From positions 525,247-589,246 of the forward strand of contig CAOLHI010003111.1 of NCBI GenBank assembly GCA_948474755.1: a stretch of DNA of 64,000 nucleotides. The letters are read 5' to 3'. Under the pieces are notes generated by a model. The model searched no databases. It saw nothing but the letters and a program-made list of their open reading frames with translations, and had not been told where the DNA came from. The position numbers and the translations under genes were made by a program. Source of the stretch: Ctenosaura bakeri (taxonomy: Eukaryota > Chordata > Lepidosauria > Squamata > Iguanidae). The first letter of the stretch is position 1, and each line of letters begins with the position of its first letter. Positions 11,236-23,351 of the stretch are shown here, one piece after another.

Positions 11236-12106
11236 TGTTACCCTGTATGTTGGGGGTCCCAGGAGGGGCGCCCAAATAACCAAATAAAAACACAAGTTGG
11301 GGGAATTTAGCTTGAGCACTCTCTCAGCTGAACGAGAGGCAGGGTAACTTTAGCAGGGATCTTTAACACTATGTATACAGCGTCAGGTCAGAGAGCGGCT
11401 AGACAAGGTTTTCAAAGTAACCAACAATATTTTATTAAAACAAGAAACATGAAAGATAAAACATAAACTAACTAGCTGAGAAATAGAAACGGAGAGCTTT
11501 TTCGGGAAAGGTAATACGACACCTGGTCTCGTAGTCCTGGAGAGAAGCGGGGTTCCGGGGAAGAAAGCTCAGCAGGGCTCGCTGAGGGGAGTTTCCTTAG
11601 ACAACCGGCAGCAAGGCGGGATGGAAGTCCAAAGTAGTCTGAAGACGTCCCAAAAGTGGGGACCTTTTATAGGGCGGAGTTTACTTACAGGCTATGTTAT
11701 GCTCGGTGAGAACAAAGGAAATTTGGAGTTGGACAAAGGAGTTGGAAAAGGTCAGATTTTTCATGATTAGTTTTGCTCTTGATAACAATAACGTGGCTGG
11801 TGCGTTAATAGCCCGATACAAAAGAGTGGCTTGGCTCTTGGCTGTGTGGCTTTGTGTAAATTCGAGCCAAGCAGAGCCGGTTTGCAGGGAGGTTTTTCCC
11901 TAAAGCAATGGAGAGGCTTAAGTTGCTTGCCTGAATGGGGTCTTGGAATGTACAGTCATTAACAGCCGCGCCCTTACATGCTTGTCCAGGGGAGCTCTGA
12001 AAACACATAGAGTGAGGTGGCAGAGAAAGGTCAAGCAAAGGCCAAATTATTTGATATCAAAAGGATATCTAGTGCTCTCACCAGATATATCATAACTGTG
12101 ATAACA
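11236..12106 (-). mobile_element. Solo endogenous retrovirus LTR in L1 ORF2
   Basis: On the plus strand it begins TGTTACCC and ends GATAACA. It is flanked by AATT on both sides (11232-11235 and 12107-12110), a 4-bp target duplication as used by gamma-type retroviruses. Orientation is minus: a TATAAAAG box lies at about 11666-11673 and an AATAAA signal near 11431-11437. It is closely related to 56703-57536 and, more distantly, to 55093-55999 and 26593-32090. Removing it restores continuous L1 coding sequence. Confidence 0.92.
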
Positions 12107-12294
12107 AATTGATGATCAAACTTCAAGAGAAAGAAAAAGAATTTAGAGAAAATTCAATGAAGAAATCATTACAAGTGGAAATGAAGAAAATACAAAAAAA
12201 GATAATGCTGAATACATTAGAGGAAACAGAGAAGAAGATGAAAGAGTTGAAATTAACTCAATTTGAATAGGCAAATAAGATTGGGAAATGGTTA

Positions 12295-14680
12295 GTGTAT
12301 AAGCTCAAGAAGAAGAGAGAGAAGAATATAATAGCTGAATTGAACAATGGGAAGAAGAGGATTATACAACATGGAAAAATAAAACACAAGTTTAAAGAAT
12401 ATTTTGAAAAATTATTTCAAGAAAAAAATCCTCAATATCGAATTGAAGAAAAATGGATGGAAATTTTTAACAAGATTAAGATCCCAAAAATATCACCGGA
12501 GAAACAGAAACAGTTAAATAAACCATATATCATTAACTGAAATAGAAGAGGCAATAAAAGATTTGAAAACGGATAAGGCACCAGGGCCAGGCAGATTTAC
12601 TGTGTTGTATTACAAAAAATTTGTAAAAGAAATAATTTATCCATATCAAGCAACTTTGCAAGAAATAGAGAAATATGGGAAACCACAATCATGGGGAGAA
12701 GCAAATATAGTAGTGATACCTAAAGAAGATAAGGATAAAAGAGAACTTAAAGATTATAGACCAATCTCTCTCCTGAATATAGACTATAAAATTTTGGCGA
12801 CAATATTGGCAAAACAATTGAGACATGCAATACAGGATAAGATTCAGGAAGGACAAACAGGTTTTTTCCCAGGCAGACAAATGAAGAATAATATCAGAAC
12901 ATTACTGAATGTGATTGAATATTATGATAAAAATCCAGGAAAGAAGATAGCTATTATATCATTGGATGCAGAAAAACTTTTGATAATATTTCCTGGGGTT
13001 TTATGCATCGAACTTTAAAAGAATATGACCAGGGAGAAACCTTTTGTAAATGGATTGAGATGATATATCAGGACCAATCAGCAAAGTTAATAATAAATGG
13101 AGATAAAACATCAAGCTTCGAAATTAATAATGGGGTACGGCAAGGGTGCCCATTATTACTGTTATTGTTTATAGTTGTACTGGAGTTTATAGTTATTACT
13201 GATTGCAACAAATGAAGATCTATAGACAAAGGGCTTAAAAATAAAGAAGGAAATAAAATATAAAGTTTTTGCTGATGATGTAATTATATTTTTGGAGGAA
13301 CCACAAGAATCTATGCAGACGTTGATGGACATTTTGCAAAAATATGGACAAATGGCAGGATATAAGATAAATAGAAAAAAGACGATGATGACTTTAAATA
13401 TAACAAAAAAAGAACAAGTAGATCTGGAAAAAAGATCTGGATATCAAATTACAAAAAAAATATTTAGGAATAATAATAACAAATAAAAATCAAGAGTTAT
13501 TTGATAACAATTATTTGAAGATATGGAAGGAGATCCAAAGCAAAATGGAAAAATGGACACATTTGAACTTGTCTCTCCTAGGAAGGATAAATGCCTTTAA
13601 AATGTCCTTATTACCTAAGTTAATGTTTCTCTTCCAGAATTTACCAATAATAAGAAGGGAGAAGATCTTTAAAGAATGGGAAAAAGAGTTATGGAAATTT
13701 ATTTGGCAGGGAAAAAAACCAAGAATAAGATTTAACATTACAAGATGCAAAGGAGAGAGGAGGATTTGAGGTGCCATCATTGATAATCTATTATCAAGCA
13801 TGTTGTTTAGATATAATTAAAGATTGGATTCAAGTGGAGAATACAACAATAAAAGAAGTGGAAGGAATAAATAATAGATTTGGCTGCCATGGATATTTAT
13901 GCTGTGATAAAGCAATGGTAAATAAAGAGTTTAATAATCACTGTATTTGAAAGACATTATTGAAAGTGTGGTTACAAATAAATCATAAATTTTATAGAAG
14001 ACTTCCGATGTGGACTTCACCCCAAGAAGCTTACAAAATTGCCCCAACAAAACAAGGGAATTTATTGACTTATTAAGAGTTGCTGAAATGGGAAGGAAAC
14101 AAGCCAAGAATGCATACAGAAGAATTAAAAGCTTTAGGACATGAATTTAATTGGTTCCCATGGAGACAACAAAAAGAGATTCAAGATGGACCAAAAATTA
14201 AATGGATTTGGAAGAAATGAAAATGAATTAGATGTATTGATGAAAGGGGACTAGAAAAAGAGAATCTCTAAACTTTATAAAATATTGTTGCAAAGAGAAA
14301 TAGAATCAGAGACTATAAAAGATAATATGATAAGATGGGCACAAAATATTGGTTATCCTATAGGGTATGACACATGGGTGAAGGCATGGAAGACAGATAT
14401 AAAATTTACACCAAATTTAACATTGAGAGAAAATTTCTACAAAATGCTTTACAGATGGTATATGACACCTGAGAGATTGCAAAAAATAACTAAAAAGGGA
14501 AATGTAAGATGTTGGAAATGTGATGAAAAGGTGGGATCCTTTTTTCATATGTGGTGGACCTGTAAGATAGCAAGGAAATTTTGGAAGGAAATCCATGATG
14601 AAATCCAAAGAATTAGGAGAATCCAAAGAATAGGAGATCGTTTACAGCATTCCCTTAACCCACCAAACTTGCAACTCTAT
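12295..14680 (+). pseudogene. L1 ORF2 reverse transcriptase to C-terminal domain, degenerate
   Basis: Recognisable in order: KAPGPGRFTVLYYK (12575-12620), DYRPISLLNIDYKILA (12750-12800), QTGFFPGRQMKNNI (about 12858-12895), GVRQGCPL (13130-13155), the intact motif C VFADDVIIFL (about 13265-13295), and the C-terminal Cys-His knuckle CWKCDEKVGSFFHMWWTC (14510-14565). The longest open piece is 151 codons. Motif A is damaged near 12965-12990. Frameshifts occur at about 12540, 13000, 13215 and 13490. This family's C-terminal CX2C...HX4C is better kept here than in the copy at 5223. Confidence 0.9.
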
Positions 14681-16200
14681 CAAGAAAAGAGATCAGATTA
14701 ATCTGGCATGACTTGTTTTTAAAAAACACGTTGACTTTTATGAATCACATTTCTATGTGCTTACAGACTGCCTGTTTTAATGATCTGCTCTATGACCATT
14801 CCTGGTATTGACATTGGGCTGACTGGGCAGTAATTTTTTCAGTTGTTTTTCCCCCTCCCTCTTTTTGAAGATGAGGACAACATTTGGCCTCCTCCAGTCT
14901 TCTGGGACTACTCCTGATCTCCAGGAACGCTCAAGAATCATTGCCAGTGGTTCTGAAATTTCTTCTGCCAGTTCTTTTAATACTCTTAGATGCAGTTCAT
15001 CTGGCCCTGGTGACTTGAATTCATTAAGGGTAGCCGGGTATTCCTGTATTATCTCTCTACTCGTTCTTTGCTGCATCTCCCCTGTTTCATCATCTGTTCA
15101 ATTTTATCCAGGTTGAACATTGTTTTTCTTTTGGGAGAAGACCCAAGCAAAGAAGGCCTTTACTCTGTCCCCTGTTACCTGTTCACCATCTTCTCCTTGC
15201 AGCATCCCTATGATCTCTTTGTTTTTCCTGGCTATTTGTTTGAATTCCTCTGTTTCCCCCTTTTTCCGTTTCTAGTATACAGCCTTGTTCAATCTTAATT
15301 CTTTTGAAAGTTGTTTAGACATCTATCTTGATTTCTTTAGACTTCTCCTATTTTTCCTTCTCAGTGGAATTGTTTGAAACTCTCCCATCAGTATCTCACT
15401 TTTAAGAAATTCCCATCCATCATAAACTCCTTTCTGTTTAGGATGCCTGACTATGGGATGATATCTAATATTTCCCTAAGTTTTCTGAAATCGGCTTTCT
15501 TAGTCTAGAACACGAGTCTGATTACGCTTGGCTTCCCCTTTGTACAGTATAACAAACTCCAGGAGAACATGGTCACTTCTACCTAACCACCAATTCTACC
15601 CCGCTAACAAGGTCTTCACTTTTGCTTAGGATCAGACCCCAAAATAGCTAATCTCCTTGTTGCTTCTTCCACTTTCTGGACAATGAAACTGTCGGCAAGG
15701 TAAGTGAAGACTTTGTTGGGACTTATATTCTTGGCAGAATTTGACTTTCAACAAATATCAGGATAGTTGAAATTTCCCATTATTACTATCTCTCTTTTTT
15801 TCTGAATGTGTAGTCATCTGTTTTAGAAAGGACTCATTTAAGTCCTCAGTCTGGTTTGGGGGTCTGTAGTAGGCCCCCAAAATGACACCCCTGTTTTTTC
15901 TTGTCCCTTTAATCTTTACGCAGATGCTCTCAACCTGGCTTCCAGGATTTAAGTCATGGATTTCTTCACAAGTGTAAACATCCTTGTCATATAAAATGCT
16001 ACTTCTGCCTTCCTATGTGGTCTTTTTCTCTGAAATAGATTGTGCCCCTCTGTTACTACATTCTAATCATGAGTCTCATCCCACCAGGTTTCTGTAATTC
16101 CTCTTATAAGGAATTTGCTGTGTTAAGAGTTCAAGTCATGTCGGACTAATGTACTTCTTTTAAAGGAGTATTAGTTTAGTCAGCTGTGGATCTAGTGCTT
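14681..16200 (-). mobile_element. CR1 LINE fragment, endonuclease to RT start
   Basis: Minus-strand CR1. The clearest part is a 99-codon open stretch (14777-15076) with [20 protein letters not shown] and the RT entry VVLIFKKREGEKQ. Further right the degenerate linker and endonuclease end can be followed by similarity with the CR1 at 29226-31840 (for example 15700-16150 against 30130-30560). It is truncated at both ends and has no 3' terminus. The right limit is approximate. Confidence 0.85.
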
Positions 16201-16314
16201 ACATATTTACCTTTTTTTTATGTCTGCCATTTTTAACATTTGTCTTTTGAAATTTATAAATTTGTTATAGATGGTGCAGTATCAGGGCCAAAGCATAATT
16301 TTTCAGGACCAACT

Positions 16315-16323
16315 CTAACAGGT
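16315..16323 (+). repeat. Target-site duplication, left, of the first full-length Vingi-like LINE
   Basis: CTAACAGGT is repeated at 21516-21524. Allowing one mismatch, the match extends to 13 bp (CTAACAGGT[A/G]TCA), although the extra bases on the left could be part of the element's own TTGA-type tail. Confidence 0.85.
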
Positions 16324-16479
16324 ATCAATTCAATTCAATTCAATTGACCTTTATTAGGCATACTATAACATAAACATATACCTATCAATAAGACATCAAG
16401 GATCCTTGCTTGACAGTTTAAACCATAAATTTGCTGCCTCAACCAGGAAATTAGTCATTGATCTAGTAACCTGCAGTTT

Positions 16480-19400
16480 TCAGTCATCCAATAAGTATTC
16501 TACAGATAGCCTATCTAGGCAGATATTCATTTCCAATAGTCTCCTTAACAGCTTTTCTCTTGAATTTGAATACAATGGACAGCTCAATGTAATATGAGAG
16601 AGACCATTGGGAGCTTGTGCACAATGGCACCTACGCTTTAAGAAAGGGATCTGTAAATATCTGCCCTTGGTCACATTCGAAGGATGTACATTCAGCCTTG
16701 CAAGTAGAAAGGCTTCTCTTGTCACCAGCAATGTAAGAGTTTGAAAATAATCTGGGACTCTACCTGGCTGGGGAGACACACCAAGCATCAACGGGGAACA
16801 GACCCTAGGGGGTGATGGATATGAAAGGCGGTATTCCCTCTCCAAAAGACAGGCCCTAACAGTTTTAAAGCACTCCGTTTCAGTTAGTAAAAGGAAAGAA
16901 TCTAATCTTAGGCCCAGGGACATTACTTTGTTTTCATACAGTGAAGCCCATCTAGTATAAGCCCATCTAGTATAATAGGCATCGGATAATAGGAAGCATA
17001 GAAGGCCAGATCTATTAGGCCTAAAATGGATCTTAAACCAAAATTTAAAGGTCATCAGCCAGGCACTACTTTCAAGAGTTTTCAGGCCCAATTCAGCAAA
17101 AAGTGTCAGATGGTAAACACATAGGGGAACAGACAGTATTCTCCTAAAAAAATGTGCCTGCACACTTTCAATCTCTTTATTAAAAACTGGAATCCAGGTA
17201 GGTATACTATAAAGTAGTAGAGGTCTTAATTTGGCTTTATAGATTTTTAAGACTGTCAAAATATCCTGGTTCCCATTATTATAATAAAAAGATTGTATAG
17301 CAGCCAGGGATCTTTTCCCTGCCTGAATTACCTTATCCCTCTGTTTACGCCAATGTCCATTAAAGTGGAAAAGTACGCCAAGGTATACGTAACTTTTGAC
17401 CTGCTCAATTGTCTGGTTGCTGAACTTCCATGTCCTTGGAACAAATCGCTTGCAGAATACCAGTATTTTAGATTTATCATAGTTTACCTGCAGATGATAT
17501 TTATCACAGTATTCAAAAATCCTTTTCAATGCTTTTGTCAAGCTCACCTGAGATAATGAAAGTAACAATGTGTCATCGGTATATTGTAGGACAAAAAGTG
17601 GCTGATTACCCAACTAAGGTGGGTGAGAGTCTATTGAAGTCATAAAAGCAGGTAAGTCCACCACAAACAAGTTAAACAGATGGGGAGCCAATACACATCC
17701 CTGTCTGACCCTACATCAGAGCAAATAGAGTCTGTTAATAGACCGGTTTCAGAGAATTTCACTCTGCACTGGTTATTTGAGTGAAGTTGGCATAGTAGAT
17801 ACAACAAACGAGGATCTACATTAAGCTTACCAAGCTTATCCCATAGCACCGGCCAGTGAATTGAATCAAAAGGGCGTGACAGGTATTTCTTTACTAAGAA
17901 AGAAAGCACTGTTATATGGTCCACAGTGGACATATGCCTTCTGAAACCCGCCTGCTCTGGACCAATCAAGGCTTGGGAGTTCATCCAGCTCGATAATTTC
18001 ATGTCCAAATAGCTAGCATATAATTTACCTACAACTGATAGGAGGCTTATTGGACAATAATTACCAGGTCTTTCCTATCCCCCTTTTTAAAGATAGGGAT
18101 TATGATAGAGTCTTTCCAGGCAGCTGGGATCTCGCCAGAGTTGTTAACTAGAGTAAATAAATTAGCTAATGCCTTTGACCATTGCTCAGGACAAAATTTC
18201 AAAATCTCTGCTGGGAAGCTGTCATATCCTGGAGATTTACCAGATTTTAGTTTAAGAATCAACTGGCGTATCTCCACGACTGAAACTGTGCTCCATAAGT
18301 TAGGAGGGTTTTTAATAAGATCAACCTCTGGTGTTTGGGCACTCATTTTCACAGAAAAATAGGAAACCCAAGTCGAGGGCAATATCATAGATGGAACCAG
18401 AGAGTTCTCCTTATATATATGATTCCTAATGGCCACCCAGAAGGATTTCACGTCTTTGGATTTCAGAGCTTTATCCAAAGACAACCACTTGCATTGAAAA
18501 AATAGCTTCCTTTTATCCTCAACCCATTTAGAGTATTCTTTACAGGCTTCATAATAGGGCTCCAAATTAGCCCCTAGGCTGACTGAAGCCTGATGAAATA
18601 TTTGTCTTAAGTTCCGTTTCCAAGTGAGACAACTCTTATCAAACCAAGTTCCTCTACCTTTTATGCGAATAGGAAGATAAGAAGCCTTATTTTGGAAGAT
18701 AGTCATAATGTTTAAGTATGCCAGCAGAGCGTCATCTATCTTAGAACTGGTAGCTAAGGCATTAAAACAATTTAAAACCGACGTATCCTTAAAACTATTA
18801 CTAATAAATTCTTCCATTTTGGGGTCCCCACGGATGCACTTCACTCTCTCATAACTATAGCCGGCCATATCATTTTGAAAAGGTAATGAAGCTGACACAG
18901 ATAAATTTAGGGAGACAAGTAGCAGTAGGTGATCGCTTTCAGTCCTACAGCAGATATCAAAATGAGCAATTAAGCTCAACAACTCAGGACTGATTATTAC
19001 ATAATCAATAGTACTTCTCCCAATTGGTGAGATATAAGTAAAATTATCGGTATTTGGGAACCCCTCAGAACCGTTTAATATTAAAAAAGAGTTACTAATA
19101 CAAAAATTAGCCAACATTGACCCATTCTCATTAACTTTGGCATTGTTGCCGACCCGGGGAAGATTTAAAGGGTAAGGAGGCAAGTCCAGCTCAATCATAA
19201 GGTGATCACAAAGAAAATTATTAGAAGGCCCAATTCTTGCATTAAAATCCCCCATAAAAATGATCCTTGAAGAACCACTCCTAATGGCAATATTATCAAC
19301 ATAACTAGAAAATTGATCCCAATAGGTGGACAGATTAGGGTCATTTGATGTAGGAGAAATATAAATGTTAAGCAAAGCTATCTTGTCATTGCCTAATTGC

Positions 19401-19680
19401 AGGGAAATAGCCTACGCTATTGGTATACAAGGCGGGAACACTGTATATTTAAAACAACTCGATGGCCACAGGAGTATAGACAGCCCCCCCCCATTTCCAC
19501 CCGCCTTAGAAGATCTGGAAGCAGGAACACAAAAGGAAACATAGCCAGGCAATTGGATATCATATAGATGCCATATTTCTTGGAAACATAAAACATGGAA
19601 CTGACCAATATAATCGATAAAGTCCATATCTGAACTTTTCCTCAGCCAACCAGCTATGTTCCATGAAAGGAGCTACAATT
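16480..19680 (-). pseudogene. Vingi-like ORF2 (endonuclease, RT, C-terminal Cys/His), copy 1, degenerate
   Basis: The endonuclease starts LLSWNIAGWLR (about 19670-19640), continues with CFQEIW, IFMGDFNARIG (about 19250) and STIDYVIISPE, and ends SESDHLLLLVSL. RT blocks are GKSPGYDSFPAEIL (18205-18250), IPIFKKGDRKD near 18090, GPEQAGFRRHMSTVDH (about 17915-17965) and motif C QYTDDTLLL (about 17555-17585) with both Asp kept. The motif A segment is shortened: KKYLSRPFDSIHW lacks about 15 residues present in copy 3. The C-terminus has CHCAQAPNGLSHITLSCPLY (about 16590-16635). Stops at 19412 and 18047 and frameshifts near 18010 and 17640 inactivate it. Confidence 0.85.
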
Positions 19681-19861
19681 CTGTATTACCCTCTTCTAGT
19701 CACTGCTCTGGATATGATAAAATTGCAGAGAAGGGGGTTTCTTCTGTCTGAATACATCCGTTTATAATAGAGCGGGGGGCAGCAGTCGGAGAAGAAAAGG
19801 GTGGATTTGTTGTCAGCTGGGATTGAATTATCCTCCAGAATTTATTAGTTGTATCCTCCAG

Positions 19862-21340
19862 CTAAGCAGTTGCCAATATGTGGTTAGCAACTGAGAGATC
19901 CTGAAGCTCCTGCAGAGTATTCTCCTCCATGGACTTGAACGCCGGTACCACAACAGGGTCTAAAGAAGGGTCCATCATTGGTAACTCCTCTGGTGGGGTG
20001 TCAGCAGGATACAAATTCTCTAAGGTTAGTTCTGCCAGTTCCCTGGCCCAGGATTTCCCCTGTACCCAATCAACGGTCCCTTCCCCAATTCTTGATCTCA
20101 TAGTCCTGTAGGAGTAGGAGCTCATCAGTTATAGGTTTCGCCCTTGGGGCAGAATAGGCGTTGGATGGCTGGTAGGCTGAACAAGCCTGAGCAAGGTTAG
20201 CTGAAAGTGATGATCTATCGGTAGTAGCATCGACCTTCTCCCTCTCATCCTTCGTTAGCCTGAATGACTGGACTAGATTTTCCAGAGATTGTTTCCCTTT
20301 AGAGGAGACTAATTCTAAGGGCCCTCCCGTATCATCCAGCAGTTGCCTAGATGACTCAGGCTTGAAAAAGGCCACCATTCGGTATTGATTGTTATAGATA
20401 TTTTCTAATGCTTGCTTTAAGCTATTCCATTCTTCTTTAAGCCGATTAAGTTCTTCTGCAATATTGGGCCAACTCCGCATTGAGGATAAATGGTGGTCCC
20501 AGCCTGCTCCTCCTGGTTTCCTTTCCTTACAGGCCACCAGCGTGTTAATCATATTGTTCTCAAAAACTCTAGAACAGTGGATGTCATAGTTTTTTGCCAG
20601 AACATTCCTTATAGCAAATAACAATGCAGGGCCTGAAGGTGAATCAAAGACCAATATCTGTCTTTGATAATGTCGCAGATCAGGAAGAAACTGGAAGGAC
20701 TTTAGCATAATCTTTCTGGGCTCACACCTCAGCAATCTACTTAGAGAAACTTTGATGTTGTAAAGATTTCACCATTTACCTTTACTAATAATATTTTTCC
20801 CAATAACAATCATCACTTGTGATGTTTGTAGTGTCAAGAGCTGATGAATTTTCAGTGGGTTTAGGATAAACGTATTTGAAGGCAGCCTGCCTGTCTGTCC
20901 TATTTTTAAATTTTTTAGAGTGAATAGAGGCTTTCCTCTCAGAGGATTGTTCAGCAAGCACCTCTATTCTATTGCTAATAAGGGTACACTTTGTTCAGAA
21001 GTAGTTTAAAAGTCCTAGAGATTAAAAACTCCTCTCTTCCCAAAAGCTCTTTCCAAGGACATTTAGCTGACTGTCCCTCAGAGCAGCCGCCATTACTTAA
21101 AGAAGAAGCCAATACTCCCACATTCTCCACATTCTGCATGTGGTCATTATCTGTCATTAATTGTTCATCATGCAAGGATTCAAATGCTGCATATCTATTA
21201 TTTAGCTCCAAATCAGCCTGCAGAGCAGAAGCAGCTTCCTTGTTGGCAAAAAGGGAGTCTATTTTGGTCTGCTTAGAGGGTTTGCTACCCAAGTCAGCGT
21301 TTGCCTTGGAGCGTTGGTGTTTTCGTAACTTCATACCCAC
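19862..21340 (-). pseudogene. Vingi-like ORF1, copy 1, degenerate
   Basis: Homologous in order to the intact ORF1 at 61796-63190. The N-terminus is basic (HQRSKANADLGSKPSKQTKI, about 21320-21260), followed by an SLFANKEAAS block and a central domain (YQRQILVFDSPSGPALLF) matching HKRIVLTFKQSTIPLMLM of the other copy. The expected start codon is GTG at 21340 instead of ATG; the next ATG is two codons on. Frames change near 20970 and 20740. ORF1 ends at a TAG (19862-19864) in the same frame as ORF2, with two further stops before the endonuclease. Confidence 0.75.
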
Positions 21341-21489
21341 ACTAATTAACTCGGCTAATATAGTAAAATAGTAAGTTAAATTTAAACTTAGATACTTAAA
21401 ACTTCTGACTTAAAAGGTTACAGCTGGCTAGGCCTACCACAATAAAACAAAAACAGGGAGAACAACTCACAGATAGCAACGTTTGCTGC

Positions 21490-21515
21490 AACCGGATGCC
21501 ATCTTCCCCTCAGTC
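21490..21515 (-). promoter_or_regulatory. 5' terminus of Vingi-like copy 1 with an AAGATGGC (YY1-type) motif
   Basis: On the minus strand the element begins at about GGGGAAGATGGCATCC. AAGATGGC is the core YY1 recognition sequence and is used at the 5' end of mammalian L1. The same octamer sits at the same place in the second full-length copy (63560-63569), although the surrounding 5' UTRs differ. Role as an internal promoter is inferred. Confidence 0.55.
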
Positions 21516-21524
21516 CTAACAGGT
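21516..21524 (+). repeat. Target-site duplication, right, of Vingi-like copy 1
   Basis: CTAACAGGT, matching 16315-16323. Confidence 0.85.
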
Positions 21525-23035
21525 GTCATAAGCTTCTTCTCGCATACATCTCTTGATTCAATTCATGCATACAATCTCATGAGTTATGAAAAAGTGTACG
21601 TTTTAATTCTGAAGTTGCATTTTCTTATATTTTTGAAACTACACTGTGATGTACACCGAGGCTTTTCTACCATTGCCCAAACATACACTCTTTTTCACGT
21701 TTTTGTGTAGCAAATCATACTGTTTAAAGAAAAATCCTGCAGAACCTGCTAACATATTTTGTAACTTTTGTTTGATGCTAATAAGTATATTCTTCTGATT
21801 ATGTCTCGATGATGATGATGATGACAATGATGATGATGATGATGTTCTAGACCAGTGTAGGCATACATGCTTTATAACCAGACTAATTCACTTTAAAGCT
21901 TTATTTTCCTGGTCTTTTCCATCACAAAATCATAATTATTTCTCCTTCTAGATAGACATGGCTATATGGGGTATGTATATATATGAAGTAGGCATATATA
22001 ATCATATATACTTGAGAATGCAGATTCTGCCAGCAGCAGAGACTCCTCCTGTCCCTGGGAGAAATATCCTCTTTTCTCCTGCTGGTACACAACGAACTTA
22101 GACTTGTCTGCTTAGATATGGGGTGATAAGTTTCTGTGCTTTTCTTCCTGCATGATTCATAATTTTGCCTCAGTTTGTATTGCCCGTGTCTCTATTTAAC
22201 ACCAATTTAACTTGGTGTTCAGAGATGAATAGAATTGTTAACATATTGTTATTCACCTGAGTTTATGTTACAGAGTAGAATAAAGTACAATTAAATAATG
22301 TATTTAGTACAAATTTTGATTGACCTGGTAGATAAATCTAGGTATGTTAGATTATAAAACAGTGTATTAATGCTACATCCTTGTTTTCTTTCTAAGGCCA
22401 TGAGAGTAGTGTTTGGTAATGAAGAATTCTGACAAACAATGCCATTGTACTAGATCGTGTTTCACCCACTGAAGAGGCATAGTACTTATAAGTCTATAAA
22501 GCTGACTGAGAGATTGCATGTAGTTAATAATTGAGGAGCTATACAAAACTCATGCCCAAATCTATTTAATGTCCCTGTAATTCATTCCCTCACCTTCCCA
22601 GTAACCCTCAGTTCTTCCCTTGGCTGTTGGGGCATGTTAAAGTACACTGTCAGTGGAAGCACTGTGCTATTAAATCTGGAATCAATAATTGGTTGGTTCT
22701 CCTGTGTTTGTTCATCACTTACTGACTGCACCATCAAGCAGTGATACACATATCAGAATAAAGAGTAATAAAGAGTAACAGATGAAAAACCACAATACAA
22801 TTTCCATTATCGTGGTTTGTTTTTTTTTTAAAAAAAGGCTTCTCAGTGAGATAAGTTCACACATTCAGGAATAAGTTATTAACTATTTAACAACTGAAAA
22901 TCAAATGATGCATGTGAATTAGCAAAAGTATCAAACTAAAGGTTTACCCTTGTCTTTGATTACTCTGCTGACTGGACTGATTCACAAATGGCATGATAAG
23001 AGAGATACTGACAAGCTGGAATATACTCAGAGAGA
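21525..23035 (+). other. Unassigned AT-rich DNA
   Basis: No open frame, LTR or LINE block is recognisable here beyond a short GAT repeat. The first 60 bases (CATAAGCTTCTTCTCGCATAC) vaguely resemble a common reptile repeat end, but not enough to name it. Confidence 0.5.
21808..21844 (+). repeat. (GAT)n microsatellite
   Basis: About twelve GAT/TGA units with one interruption (GACAATGAT). Confidence 0.95.
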
Positions 23036-23039
23036 TGGC

Positions 23040-23130
23040 ACTAAAAATAGACAGGGACCTGGGTACCAGGTCATATAAGGATAGGTTGAATGCGTTGTGT
23101 AGGTTTAACCTGGAAAAGTATAACAAGAAT
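23040..23130 (+). mobile_element. Very short CR1 RT C-terminal remnant
   Basis: The plus strand reads RSYKDRLNALCRFNLEK, which resembles [16 protein letters not shown] of the better CR1 at 28820-28870. Too short and diverged for certainty. Confidence 0.4.
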
Positions 23131-23139
23131 GTGTTATGT

Positions 23140-23336
23140 GTTGGGTGAAAGCCCACATGGTATAGTGGTTTGAACATTCATCTATGACTTTGGAGACCAG
23201 GGTTTGATTCCCCACTTGGCCTTTGAAAGCCACGGGGTGATCTTGGGCACCTCACATACACGCAGCTCCAGAGAACTCTGTGATAGGCTTGCCTTAGGGT
23301 CACTATAAATCTGAAACGATTTGAAAGCACACAACA
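23140..23336 (+). mobile_element. tRNA-derived SINE with BovB-type tail (Sauria SINE type), complete
   Basis: A tRNA-like head carries a box A region (GGTATAGTGGTTTGAAC) and box B (GGTTTGATTCCCC, consensus GGTTCGAATCC). A unique middle follows, then a 3' tail (CTTAGGGTCACTATAAATCTG and GAAAGCACACAACAG) that resembles the BovB/RTE 3' end. This head-plus-BovB-tail structure is that of Sauria SINEs. It depends on a BovB LINE for mobility; none lies in this window. Confidence 0.8.
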
Positions 23337-23351
23337 GTACAATATGTTGGG

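Larger units (their letters stand above)
11098..14680 (+). mobile_element. L1 ORF2 fragment, split by a retroviral LTR
   Basis: Plus-strand L1 ORF2 without 5' UTR, ORF1 or endonuclease. The left piece (11098-11235, with VWDASKAVMRV) and the right piece (from 12107) are contiguous L1 once the LTR at 11236-12106 and one AATT are removed. The right end stops at 14680 without a tail, abutting a minus-strand CR1, so the 3' end was lost by deletion or by the junction event. It is a different L1 subfamily from the copy at 3478. Confidence 0.9.
16324..21515 (-). mobile_element. Full-length APE-type non-LTR retrotransposon, Vingi/I-like (copy 1, about 5.2 kb)
   Basis: Minus-strand LINE with a target duplication at both ends. 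From its 5' end (right): a short 5' UTR starting with GGGGAAGATGGC, ORF1 (about 21340-19862), ORF2 with endonuclease, RT and a C-terminal Cys/His motif (about 19675-16480), a short 3' UTR with AATAAAGG, and a (TTGAA)n tail at 16324-16345. The architecture matches I/Vingi-type elements. I chose Vingi because those occur in squamates and lack RNase H, and none is visible here. The clade name is inference; a database comparison could move it to another I-group clade. Confidence 0.85.

Noticed and set aside
19862..20125. Taking the stops between ORF1 and ORF2 of Vingi-like copy 1 as evidence for a designed multi-stop readthrough region.
   Set aside because: That copy is full of unrelated stops, so only the same-frame arrangement and lack of an upstream ATG are used as support.
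21808..21844. Regularly spaced GAT units, checked as a CRISPR-like or minisatellite array.
   Set aside because: Simple trinucleotide microsatellite with no spacers.
23140..23240. tRNA gene candidate from box A and box B-like sequences.
   Set aside because: No cloverleaf can be drawn; the head continues into a SINE body with a BovB-type tail.
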